From JAEYZM01 sp943372195 (GTDB lineage: Bacteria > Bacteroidota > Bacteroidia > Sphingobacteriales > Sphingobacteriaceae): DNA of 64,000 nt. The stretch's first letter is position 1, and each line of letters begins with the position of its first letter. The position numbers and the translations under genes were made by a program. Below are positions 15,925 to 24,145 of the stretch, piece by piece. The stretch covers positions 186,001 through 250,000 of the forward strand of contig CALRXS010000001.1 of NCBI GenBank assembly GCA_943372195.1, read 5' to 3'. The notes beneath the pieces are model-generated. The model was not told where the DNA came from. It searched no databases and saw only the letters and a program-made list of their open reading frames with translations.

Positions 15925-15932
15925 CAAATATA
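15925..15932 (-). promoter_or_regulatory. -7 box TATATTTG upstream of scpB
   Basis: TATATTTG on the minus strand, 44 bases before the TTG start of scpB at 15880 and within the short gap after mqnC. It allows scpB its own transcript although it follows mqnC co-directionally. No -33 TTG at standard spacing. Confidence 0.45.
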
Positions 15933-15951
15933 CAAAGAACATTGCCAATCA

Positions 15952-17079
15952 TTAATAATTAATTAACTGCTCCTCCATTTGTGTTGGTATATCTCTATAC
16001 TCATACTGTTGATTTCTCAACTGAGGTTCAAATCCAGCTTGTTTTATAGCCTCTTGTATACTCTTTGATGTAAATCTATGAGGTGCACCTGCTGCCGATA
16101 CAACATTTTCTTCAATCATGATGGATCCGAAGTCATTCGCACCTGCATGTAGACAGATTTGGGCAACCTCTTTACCTATTGTCAACCAAGATGCTTGTAT
16201 ATTTTCAATGTTTGGTAGCATTATTCTACTTAAAGCAATCATTCTAATGTATTCATCACCAGTAACATTATTCGTAATACCTCTAATCTTCTTTAATAAT
16301 GTACCATCATCTTGGAATGGCCATGGTATAAATGCGATGAATCCTTTTGAATCTTTGGGTTTCTCAGATTGAACTTCACGCAACCAAACTAAATGCTCAA
16401 AACGCTCCTCTAAAGTCTCTACGTGTCCGAACATCATCGTAGCCGATGTAGTTAAACCTAATTGATGAGCAGCCCTCATCACATCTAACCACTCTTTACC
16501 ACTACATTTACCTTTAGATATCAATCTTCTTACTCTGTCATTTAATATTTCTGCTCCAGCACCTGGTAATGAATCTAACCCTGCTTCTATCAAGGCTTTT
16601 AAAACATCATGATGTGACATTTTTTCGAGTTTTGCGATGTGGGCTATTTCAGGCGGACCTAAAGAGTGAAGTTTTAAATTCGGAAATAAATGTTTAAGGC
16701 TTTTAAATAAATCAACATAATATGCTAATCCTAAATCAGGGTGATGTCCGCCTTGTAATAACAATTGCTCACCACCATATTTAAATGTTTCTTCTATTTT
16801 AACTTTATATTCTTCAATACTTGTGATGTATGATTCTTCATGACCTGGTCTTCTGAAAAAGTTGCAAAACTTACAGTTCGCTATACATACATTGGTAGTA
16901 TTCAGGTTTCTATCTATAATCCAGGTTACTTTATTAGAGTTTTTCTTCTGAATTTTTCTCAATTCATTAGCAACATACATCAACTCTGGAGTACTGGCAT
17001 GTTCATATAAAAACATGCCTTCTTCTTTCGTTAGAAATTCAAAATTTATGGCTCTTTCGAGTAAATTATCTACCTTCAT
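15952..17079 (-). CDS. mqnC: Cyclic dehypoxanthinyl futalosine synthase (radical SAM)
   Basis: About 375 residues from ATG 17079 (MKVDNLLERA); an ATG directly before it at 17082 is equally possible. The radical-SAM cluster is NVCIANCKFCNF (Cys65, Cys69, Cys72). LLLQGGHHPDLG, GLDSLPGAGAEIL, ATMMFGHVET and NIQASWLTIGKE are MqnC-specific signatures. The enzyme cyclises dehypoxanthine futalosine in the futalosine route to menaquinone, in the cytosol. Other mqn genes are not in the window. The box TATATTTG at 17084-17091 ends four bases before the start. The head-to-head neighbour is the TlpA-like gene at 17176. Confidence 0.94.
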   Translation of the reverse strand: MKVDNLLERAINFEFLTKEEGMFLYEHASTPELMYVANELRKIQKKNSNKVTWIIDRNLNTTNVCIANCKFCNFFRRPGHEESYITSIEEYKVKIEETFKYGGEQLLLQGGHHPDLGLAYYVDLFKSLKHLFPNLKLHSLGPPEIAHIAKLEKMSHHDVLKALIEAGLDSLPGAGAEILNDRVRRLISKGKCSGKEWLDVMRAAHQLGLTTSATMMFGHVETLEERFEHLVWLREVQSEKPKDSKGFIAFIPWPFQDDGTLLKKIRGITNNVTGDEYIRMIALSRIMLPNIENIQASWLTIGKEVAQICLHAGANDFGSIMIEENVVSAAGAPHRFTSKSIQEAIKQAGFEPQLRNQQYEYRDIPTQMEEQLINY

Positions 17080-17083
17080 CATA

Positions 17084-17091
17084 CAAATATA
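17084..17091 (-). promoter_or_regulatory. -7 box TATATTTG abutting mqnC start
   Basis: On the minus strand TATATTTG is followed by TATG and ATG, so the start at 17079 is four bases (or that at 17082 one base) after the box. This predicts a leaderless mqnC mRNA. Confidence 0.5.
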
Positions 17092-17175
17092 GTTGAATGC
17101 ATTTATTAACATTCATTAAAAAATACATTTTTATACATACTAATCAATAGTTACTTTTAGCCAAACAAAAAAACT

Positions 17176-17889
17176 ATGAAAAAGATTTACCTTTTAGTAC
17201 TAATATTTTGTACTTCCTTAACATTTGCTCAAACAACAAGAACTTTAAAATCTTATAAAGAAGATAAAAGTACCATTGTTAAAGACAGTACCGGGAAAGT
17301 ACTTAGTGCTGACGAATGGTTCTCAAAAGTTCAAAGTAATGAGTACACCATAGATGTCATTACACCTGAAGGGGTTGAACCTCGTGAGTTCAAACTTAGA
17401 CTCTCAACATCCGAAGAGAAAAGAATGGCAGTGCTAAACAGCGAAAAGAAGGGTCCTATAACATTAGCTGGATTTACTACCGGCAAACCAATTGTTGATT
17501 TTTCAGTTGTAGATATAAATGGTGTTACCCATACCAAAGAAAGTATGAGTGGCAAAGTTTTAGTACTTAACTTCTGGTATAAAGATGCTGCACCTTGTAA
17601 AGCTGAAATTCCTGAGTTAAATAAATTGGTGAAAAAATACAAAGGTAAAAAAGTGGTATTTCTTGCACCAACTTACGACCCTGAATTTGATGTAAAAGAG
17701 TTTTTGAAGAAATACCCATTTAACTTCACCATTTGTACAGATGTTGACCAAATGATTATTGATATGAAGATCAGTAAATACCCAACACATGTTGTTGTTG
17801 ATCAGCAAGGGGTAGTTCAATTTGTAACGATCGGACAAATAGATAATATTATAGGACAATTAGATTATCACATTACTAACTTGTTGTAG
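17176..17889 (+). CDS. Secreted TlpA-like thioredoxin-fold protein lacking the first active-site Cys
   Basis: 237 residues with a signal peptide ending LTFAQ (about 1-19). The C-terminal domain (about 100-237) is a TlpA/AhpC-TSA fold: PIVDFSVVDINGVTHT, then NFWYKDAAPCKAEIPEL, then a cis-Pro region SKYPTHVVVD. In TlpA proteins the active site is W-x-x-x-C-x-x-C; here the first Cys position is Ala138 and only Cys141 remains, so it cannot be an ordinary CxxC oxidoreductase. It may bind thiols, act as a peroxiredoxin-like or structural protein, or be inactive. It probably lies in the periplasm. The following M16 gene starts right after its stop, so they are one operon. Confidence 0.82.
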   Translation: MKKIYLLVLIFCTSLTFAQTTRTLKSYKEDKSTIVKDSTGKVLSADEWFSKVQSNEYTIDVITPEGVEPREFKLRLSTSEEKRMAVLNSEKKGPITLAGFTTGKPIVDFSVVDINGVTHTKESMSGKVLVLNFWYKDAAPCKAEIPELNKLVKKYKGKKVVFLAPTYDPEFDVKEFLKKYPFNFTICTDVDQMIIDMKISKYPTHVVVDQQGVVQFVTIGQIDNIIGQLDYHITNLL

Positions 17890-19128
17890 ATGATTGAATT
17901 TAAGAAGCATGTTTTAGCGAACGGATTAAAGTTGTTGGTGCATGAAGATCATACCGTACCAATGGCTGTATTGAATGTTTTATACGATGTAGGAGCTAAA
18001 GATGAAAATCCCGATCAAACCGGATTTGCTCATTTATTTGAACACTTAATGTTTGGAGGTTCAATTAATATACCTACTTATGATGAACCTCTTCAAAATG
18101 TAGGAGGAGAGAACAATGCTTTTACAAGCAACGATATTACTAACTATTATATTCAAGTTCCATCTGTCAATATTGAAACAGCATTTTGGCTAGAATCAGA
18201 TCGCATGTTAAGTCTTGCGTTTTCAGAAAAAAGTTTAGAAGTACAAAAAAATGTAGTTGTTGAAGAGTTTAAACAACGCTATCTAAATCAGCCTTATGGC
18301 GATGTATGGTTAAAGCTTAGACCTTTAGCTTATAAAGTACACCCTTATCAATGGGCAACTATTGGTAAAGAAGTTTCACACATCGAAAATGCTGAAATGA
18401 ACGATGTTAAAAACTTCTTCAAGAAACATTACAATCCTCAGAACGCAATATTAGTAGTTGCTGGTGATGTAAGCTTTGAAAAAGCACTAGCATTAACAGA
18501 AAAATGGTTCGGTAGTATTGATGCTGGTGAAAAATACATCAGAAATTTACCAGTAGAACCTCAACAAAATGAAGAGCGTTTTTTAGAACATTATGCCGAT
18601 GTGCCCAATGATTCTATTTATAAAGCATTTCACGTTAACGACCGTAGATCTAATGATTATTATATAGCTGATATTATTTCGGATGTACTCTCTAGGGGAG
18701 AGTCTTCAAGATTATATCAGAAGCTCGTTAAAGAAGATAAAGTATTTTCTGAAATCAATGCTTATATAACTGGAGATATCGAAAACGGATTATTTATTGT
18801 TGAAGGTAAGCCCTCTAAAGGTGTAACATTACAACAGGCAGACGAAGCAATATGGACGGTTTTGAATGATTTGAAAACTAATTTATTACCAGAACGTGAA
18901 CTTCATAAAATATTCAATAAACTAGAATCTAGTACTGTTTTCGGTGAAATGAATTTACTGAATAGAGCGATGAACATTGCCTATTTTGAATTATTAGGTG
19001 ATGCCAATGAATTAAATACTGAAATAGAAAAATACAGAGCTGTAACAAATGCTGATATTAGTAATTATGCCGAAAAGGTATTTACCAAAGAGAATTGTTC
19101 ATCATTATTTTACTATAGTAAAAACTAA
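17890..19128 (+). CDS. M16 family zinc metallopeptidase, catalytic subunit
   Basis: 412 residues with the inverted zinc motif HLFEH (His48, Glu51, His52) and the distal glutamate region NVVVEEFKQRY. This defines an active M16 peptidase (pitrilysin/processing-peptidase fold). No signal peptide is visible, so it may be cytosolic despite the secreted TlpA-like neighbour. The next gene, two bases downstream, encodes the matching M16 protein without zinc ligands but with the arginine/tyrosine substrate motif. The two therefore probably form a heterodimer, as in M16B-type peptidases. The substrate is unknown. Confidence 0.92.
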   Translation: MIEFKKHVLANGLKLLVHEDHTVPMAVLNVLYDVGAKDENPDQTGFAHLFEHLMFGGSINIPTYDEPLQNVGGENNAFTSNDITNYYIQVPSVNIETAFWLESDRMLSLAFSEKSLEVQKNVVVEEFKQRYLNQPYGDVWLKLRPLAYKVHPYQWATIGKEVSHIENAEMNDVKNFFKKHYNPQNAILVVAGDVSFEKALALTEKWFGSIDAGEKYIRNLPVEPQQNEERFLEHYADVPNDSIYKAFHVNDRRSNDYYIADIISDVLSRGESSRLYQKLVKEDKVFSEINAYITGDIENGLFIVEGKPSKGVTLQQADEAIWTVLNDLKTNLLPERELHKIFNKLESSTVFGEMNLLNRAMNIAYFELLGDANELNTEIEKYRAVTNADISNYAEKVFTKENCSSLFYYSKN

Positions 19129-19130
19129 AT

Positions 19131-20411
19131 ATGATATTAGAATTAGATAGAAAATCTGCACCGGCATCATACGATTTAAATAAATCGAACATTATCGAAG
19201 CCGAAAAAATTAATATCAATGATTATAAAGTTTTTAGTGTTAAGGGAGGTACAGAACCTGTTATTAAATTAGAAATAATATTTCCGTTTGGTAATAGAAC
19301 TGAGCAACAAAAATTAATTGCTGCAGCAACTAACTATCTTATAAACAGTGGTACACATAATTTCAGCTCTAAAGAAATTATGGAAAACATTGACTATTAC
19401 GGAGCATTTTATCAGCATGACAATAGCTTTGATAGATCTTCATTATCTATCTATACCTTAAAAAGATATTATAAAGAAATCTTCGATATTTTCTTTGACA
19501 TTATTCAAAATGCCAATTTCCCGAATTCAGAAATTGAGATTTATAAAGAAAATTCAAAGCAAAGATTTATCATTAACTCTACAAAAAATGATTTCTTAGC
19601 AAGACGTGCATTTAATTATGCTTTATTTAACGAACACCCTTATGGTTATAAAATAGATCATAATGATTTTGATAATATAACCAGAGAACATATCATTGAC
19701 TATTACCAATCGAATTATAAACTTAAAGATTCAACAATAATAATTTCGGGGGATGTTAGCGATGATGTAATTGCTGAACTTAGCAAGCATCTTAACAATC
19801 ACCAATCATCCGAAGTTAAAAGTATACCTAAAATACCTACATTTTTAAACTATGAAAAACAGGTGTATTTTGAAGAACGTAAAGATGCTTTGCAATCGGC
19901 CATAAGAATTGGTAGACCAATCATTAACAAAAAACACGAAGATTTTATTGAACTTAATATCTTATCAACGATTTTGGGAGGCTACTTCGGATCAAGATTA
20001 ATGGCGAACATAAGAGAAGATAAAGGTTATACCTATGGAATAGGAGCCGGATTATATTCATTATTAGACACCGGATTTTTCTATATAGCTACTGAAGTAG
20101 GAACAGATGTTTGTCAGAAAGCCTTAGACGAAATATACTTTGAACTTAATCGTTTAAATACTGAATTAATACCTGATACTGAATTAGATTTAGTTAGAAA
20201 CTACTTAAAAGGTAGTTATATCAACAGTTTTGAGAACATCTTTAGTCATGCCGATAAATTTAAAGGCATACATTTTTATGATTTGAATTATGAATACTAC
20301 AACAAGTATTTTAACCATTTAAACTCAGTTAATTCTGAAAGATTAATGGAATTAGCTAAAGAATATTTGACTGTAGACGTACTTTCTGAGGTTGTAATTG
20401 GAAAAAAATAA
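19131..20411 (+). CDS. M16 family peptidase-like protein, non-catalytic partner
   Basis: 426 residues of the same fold as the preceding protein, but no HxxEH: the corresponding segment reads LINSGTHNFSSKEI. It retains the C-terminal region REDKGYTYGIGAGLYSL, typical of the R/Y substrate-binding pair in M16B partners. It probably supplies substrate binding in trans to the catalytic subunit at 17890, as alpha-MPP does for beta-MPP. The gap to the upstream gene is two bases. A promoter for the next gene (20392-20419) is embedded in its final codons and stop. Confidence 0.88.
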   Translation: MILELDRKSAPASYDLNKSNIIEAEKININDYKVFSVKGGTEPVIKLEIIFPFGNRTEQQKLIAAATNYLINSGTHNFSSKEIMENIDYYGAFYQHDNSFDRSSLSIYTLKRYYKEIFDIFFDIIQNANFPNSEIEIYKENSKQRFIINSTKNDFLARRAFNYALFNEHPYGYKIDHNDFDNITREHIIDYYQSNYKLKDSTIIISGDVSDDVIAELSKHLNNHQSSEVKSIPKIPTFLNYEKQVYFEERKDALQSAIRIGRPIINKKHEDFIELNILSTILGGYFGSRLMANIREDKGYTYGIGAGLYSLLDTGFFYIATEVGTDVCQKALDEIYFELNRLNTELIPDTELDLVRNYLKGSYINSFENIFSHADKFKGIHFYDLNYEYYNKYFNHLNSVNSERLMELAKEYLTVDVLSEVVIGKK

Positions 20412-20419
20412 TATATTTG
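20392..20419 (+). promoter_or_regulatory. Full -33/-7 promoter inside the end of the M16 gene
   Basis: TTG at 20392-20394, 17-base spacer, TATATTTG at 20412-20419, then GGA and the ATG at 20423. The -33 lies in M16 codons and the -7 overlaps the region directly after its stop. The 3-base gap to ATG implies a leaderless transcript. Confidence 0.6.
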
Positions 20420-20422
20420 GGA

Positions 20423-21967
20423 ATGAAATTTTCTAAAATAGCGTTAATCTTAGGAATAGCACTCTTTTCTAAAGCATCGGCTCAAGATTTACCAATGGTA
20501 AATATTGATTCTGTTTCTGTGATTGATGATAATACAGTACTAATATCATGGCAAGCGCCAAACGATGCCAGAATTGATGGTTATAATATTTACCGTATAG
20601 ACATCGAAAATCAAGGCGGAGAAAGTAAATTTCTTGAAGAAGCCTTTGTTACAGGAAGAACTAATACCTCATTTATTTATAGAGATAATAATTCACCTAT
20701 CGATTTTCCATCTGTAAAATCATTACGTTTTTTTGTTGCGGCAGTTGACAGAGATGTTACTCCGGCAAGAATTTCTGCATTAGATAGCAACAGTAAAAGA
20801 CCACATAAAACCATACATCTTAAAAATAGTGTTGATTATTGTAATAATGAAGCTATTTTAAATTGGAATAGTTATGAGGGTTGGGATTCTGGTGTAGCTA
20901 GATATGAGATCTTAGAAAGTCAAAATGGAGGTCCATATAGATCTATTGCATTAGTTTCTGGTAGAACTATGTATAATAGAAGAGGATTAAGTTCAGGAAT
21001 TAACTATCAATATAAAGTTAAAGCAGTTAGTGGTAATTTAAATAGTACCTCAACTTCAAATAATAAAAACGTTAGTGGTACTTTTTCAATGCCACCAACT
21101 TTTGTCTATTTAGCGAATGCTACGGTAAACCCTAATAATAGAGCTGTTGCAGTAACTTGGGTGAGTGATACAACTAATTTGAACTTAACTTTTCAAGTGA
21201 TGGGAAGTACTGATAGTGTTAACTTTGTTGAATTTGCTAGACTTGATTCTGTACCATATCAAAGAATTAGAACTGCAATTATCAATAATGTTGCGCCTGA
21301 TCGTGAAAACTACTATTTTAAGATTATCACTTCATGTGCTTGTCCAGATACAATCGATACTACTAATGTAGTTAAAACAGTTCGCTTAAGAGCTGAATAT
21401 GTTGATGCAACTAGTAATATGATTTATTGGAATAATTTCGAAGGATGGAATGAATCTATTGGCTATTTTGAATTATATAGAGTGAAACTCGATCCGGTTC
21501 AAAATACATTTGTCTCTGAATTAATCGAAACTTTATTCCCTGGCGATACCAGTTATTTAGATTCTGATCCTGATTTAGCAGGTGCTGATAATACTACATC
21601 TTATTATTTAAGAACCTTTGAACAGATTGGAAACCCATATATTGAAGCTATTATGGCTCAATCTAATTATGCTTATATCTATAGAGATATAAATATATTA
21701 GTACCCGGTGCATTCACACCAAACGGTCCGAACCCTGTTTTCTTACCCCGCATTCAATCTGCAAACTCAAATAAATTCAATATGAAAATTTACAACAGAT
21801 GGGGTAAATTAGTATTTGAAACAGATAATGAGTTCTTAGGTTGGGATGGAAAAGATCGTAATTCAGGTGAAATTTGTCTACCTGGTGGATATGTTTACAT
21901 CATTGAAGCATTAGATTCTACGGGTAAAAACCTTAAAAAAGTAGGTTCTGTAGTACTCTTAGATTAA
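20423..21967 (+). CDS. Secreted fibronectin-III-like protein with T9SS type B sorting domain
   Basis: 514 residues from ATG 20423 (MKFSKIALILG); a TTG two codons upstream lies inside the promoter box and is rejected. The signal peptide ends KASAQ. About four immunoglobulin/fibronectin-III-like modules follow, recognisable by repeats such as DNTVLISWQAPNDARIDGYN and AILNWNSYEGWDSGVARYEI, the latter echoed later by MIYWNNFEGWNESIGYFELY. The last 85 residues (LVPGAFTPNGPNP, NMKIYNRWGKLVFET, GWDGK, GGYVYIIEA) are the gliding-motility-associated CHU_C type B tail that targets proteins to the type IX secretion system. It is probably a surface or secreted adhesion protein; there is no enzymatic domain. 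Confidence 0.88.
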   Translation: MKFSKIALILGIALFSKASAQDLPMVNIDSVSVIDDNTVLISWQAPNDARIDGYNIYRIDIENQGGESKFLEEAFVTGRTNTSFIYRDNNSPIDFPSVKSLRFFVAAVDRDVTPARISALDSNSKRPHKTIHLKNSVDYCNNEAILNWNSYEGWDSGVARYEILESQNGGPYRSIALVSGRTMYNRRGLSSGINYQYKVKAVSGNLNSTSTSNNKNVSGTFSMPPTFVYLANATVNPNNRAVAVTWVSDTTNLNLTFQVMGSTDSVNFVEFARLDSVPYQRIRTAIINNVAPDRENYYFKIITSCACPDTIDTTNVVKTVRLRAEYVDATSNMIYWNNFEGWNESIGYFELYRVKLDPVQNTFVSELIETLFPGDTSYLDSDPDLAGADNTTSYYLRTFEQIGNPYIEAIMAQSNYAYIYRDINILVPGAFTPNGPNPVFLPRIQSANSNKFNMKIYNRWGKLVFETDNEFLGWDGKDRNSGEICLPGGYVYIIEALDSTGKNLKKVGSVVLLD

Positions 21968-21995
21968 ATTCTTTTTAAAATATCAATTAATTTTA

Positions 21996-22003
21996 TATTT
22001 TTG
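21996..22003 (+). promoter_or_regulatory. -7 box TATTTTTG for guaB
   Basis: TATTTTTG (TAnnTTTG) lies directly before the inverted repeat at 22004-22037, so the transcript would start inside the left arm of that repeat. No TTG at -33 was seen. Confidence 0.5.
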
Positions 22004-22037
22004 TGCGGCAAATAATAAAACGTAATTATTTGCCGCA
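22004..22037 (+). promoter_or_regulatory. Perfect 13-bp inverted repeat ending at the guaB start codon
   Basis: TGCGGCAAATAAT (22004-22016) and ATTATTTGCCGCA (22025-22037) are perfect reverse complements around an 8-base AAAACGTA loop. The last base of the right arm is the A of the guaB ATG. In the mRNA it could hide the start; as DNA it could be an operator placed just downstream of the -7 box. It is not a terminator, since no U-run follows and it precedes a start codon. Purine-responsive control is an attractive guess but is not shown. Confidence 0.6.
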
Positions 22038-23506
22038 TGAATTTAGATCCCAAAAAATTTGTCTCAGAAGGTTTAACCTATGACGACGTACTTTTACTCC
22101 CTAGTTATTCTGAAGTTTTACCTCGCGAAGTTAACACTCAAACGTATTTAACTAAGAAAATCAAATTGAACGTTCCTATCGTTTCAGCAGCGATGGATAC
22201 TGTCACAGAATCGGCATTAGCAATTGCAATTGCTCAAAATGGTGGTATTGGCATGTTACATAAAAACATGAGCATCGATCGTCAAGCTGAAGAAGTTAGA
22301 AAAGTAAAGAGATCAGAAAGTGGTATGATCAAAGACCCTGTAACATTACATGCAGATGCAATGCTATCAGAAGCTTTGAAACTAATGAAAGAATATAAAA
22401 TCGGTGGCATTCCGATCATCGATAAAAACAGCAAGCTTCTTGGTATTTTAACTAATAGAGATATACGTTTTCAACGCGACCTAAAACTAAAAGTAGATAC
22501 AGTGATGACATCTACTAATTTAGTTACAGCACCAGAAGGTACTGATCTTAAAAAAGCTGAGCAAATATTACAAAAACATAAAATCGAGAAGTTACCTATC
22601 GTAGATAAGAAAGGTAAGTTAACCGGATTAATTACTTACAAAGACATACAGAAATTCAAAAATTTCCCGAATGCTTGTAAAGATGAGCAAGGACGTTTAA
22701 GAGTAGGCGCAGCAGTTGGTGTAACAGCTGATACAATGGATCGTGTTAAAGCTCTTGTAAATGCTGGTGTAGATGTAATTGCTATTGATACTGCTCACGG
22801 ACATTCGAAGGGAGTTATTGAAATGTTGAAGAAAGTAAAAAAAGCTTTCCCTGCATTACAAGTTATTGCCGGAAATATTGCTACTGCTGAAGCTGCTAAA
22901 GCTCTAGCAAAAGCAGGTGCCGACGCGGTTAAAGTGGGTATAGGTCCGGGTTCTATTTGTACCACCCGTATCATCGCTGGTGTTGGTGTCCCTCAATTAT
23001 ATGCTGTTTACGAATGTGCTAAAGCATTAAAAGGTACTGGTATACCTGTTATTGCTGATGGTGGTATTAAACATACAGGTGATATTCCAAAGGCTATTGC
23101 TGCAGGTGCCTCATCAATTATGGCAGGATCATTATTTGCAGGTGTTGAAGAATCACCAGGTGAAACAATTATCTACGAAGGTCGTAAGTTCAAATCATAT
23201 CGTGGTATGGGTTCTATCGAAGCAATGGAAAGCGGTTCTAAAGACAGATATTTTCAAGATGTTGAAGATGATATTAAGAAATTAGTACCTGAAGGTATCG
23301 TTGGTAGAGTACCTTATAAAGGAACTTTAGCAGAGGTGATATATCAGTACATCGGCGGATTAAAAGCGGGTATGGGTTATTGTGGAGCTGCAACAATTGA
23401 AGCAATGCAAAATGCACGATTTGTACGTATCACAGCTGCAGGTATGAAAGAAAGTCACCCGCATGATATTATTATTACAAACGAAGCTCCAAATTATTCA
23501 AGATAA
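22037..23506 (+). CDS. guaB: IMP dehydrogenase
   Basis: 489 residues, full length. The N-terminal segment LTYDDVLLLPSYSEVLP and catalytic loop GIGPGSICTTR (Cys308) are diagnostic. Two CBS domains (about 100-210), inserted in the TIM barrel, are intact (IKDPVTLHADAML; VTAPEGTDLKKAEQIL). The C-terminal flap carries the YRGMGSIEAM motif. It converts IMP to XMP with NAD, the committed step to GMP, in the cytosol. The CBS pair commonly binds adenine or guanine nucleotides and regulates the enzyme. The start codon sits on the end of a perfect hairpin (22004-22037), suggesting additional control at DNA or RNA level. Confidence 0.96.
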   Translation: MNLDPKKFVSEGLTYDDVLLLPSYSEVLPREVNTQTYLTKKIKLNVPIVSAAMDTVTESALAIAIAQNGGIGMLHKNMSIDRQAEEVRKVKRSESGMIKDPVTLHADAMLSEALKLMKEYKIGGIPIIDKNSKLLGILTNRDIRFQRDLKLKVDTVMTSTNLVTAPEGTDLKKAEQILQKHKIEKLPIVDKKGKLTGLITYKDIQKFKNFPNACKDEQGRLRVGAAVGVTADTMDRVKALVNAGVDVIAIDTAHGHSKGVIEMLKKVKKAFPALQVIAGNIATAEAAKALAKAGADAVKVGIGPGSICTTRIIAGVGVPQLYAVYECAKALKGTGIPVIADGGIKHTGDIPKAIAAGASSIMAGSLFAGVEESPGETIIYEGRKFKSYRGMGSIEAMESGSKDRYFQDVEDDIKKLVPEGIVGRVPYKGTLAEVIYQYIGGLKAGMGYCGAATIEAMQNARFVRITAAGMKESHPHDIIITNEAPNYSR

Positions 23507-23512
23507 TTAAAT

Positions 23513-24097
23513 ATGAAATCTGTACTACTTTTTTGTGGCTCTGCTACTGGTAATGATCAACAAATTATTGAAGAGGCTAAATTCTTCGGAAGGTACCTCG
23601 CTCAAAATAATTACCGATTAATTTACGGTGGTGGTAACATAGGTATTATGGGTATAGTAGCAACTGAGGTAATGAACAACGGCGGACAAGTCGTGGGTAT
23701 CATACCTCAGTTTTTAATGGAAAAAGAAGTAGGTAAAATAGATACTACTGAAATTCATATTGTAAAAAGCATGCATGAACGTAAAGCCATGATGTGCGAT
23801 TTAGCTGATATGGTGATCGCATTACCAGGTGGCTTCGGAACTTTCGATGAACTTTTTGAAATGCTCACTTGGTTACAGTTAGGCTTACATAACAAACCTA
23901 TTGGTGTACTCAACGTTAATGGTTTTTTTGATTTATTACTAAAACAACTAGATCACCTTGTTGAGAAAGAATTCTTGAAGCTTAGTAACAGAGAATTAAT
24001 AATTGTAGATAATAACACTAAAGACTTGATAGATAAATTAGAAAACGTGGTCATTACTCAAAATGACAAATGGTTTCGAGATAGAAATTTATCTTAA
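23513..24097 (+). CDS. LOG family protein (TIGR00730), nucleotide 5'-monophosphate phosphoribohydrolase-like
   Basis: 194 residues with a Rossmann-like fold. The LOG signature PGGFGTFDELFEMLTWLQLG is at about 105-124, and YGGGNIGIMGIVA near 38-50 is the other conserved element. Older databases call this family lysine decarboxylase, but characterised members release adenine-type bases from nucleoside monophosphates (cytokinin activation or nucleotide salvage). Six bases separate it from guaB, so a nucleotide-metabolism role fits. No decarboxylase features are visible. Confidence 0.87.
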   Translation: MKSVLLFCGSATGNDQQIIEEAKFFGRYLAQNNYRLIYGGGNIGIMGIVATEVMNNGGQVVGIIPQFLMEKEVGKIDTTEIHIVKSMHERKAMMCDLADMVIALPGGFGTFDELFEMLTWLQLGLHNKPIGVLNVNGFFDLLLKQLDHLVEKEFLKLSNRELIIVDNNTKDLIDKLENVVITQNDKWFRDRNLS

Positions 24098-24145
24098 TCA
24101 AACATTTCTCCCTTATTTTTATTTTTACATGATTATATTGCAATC

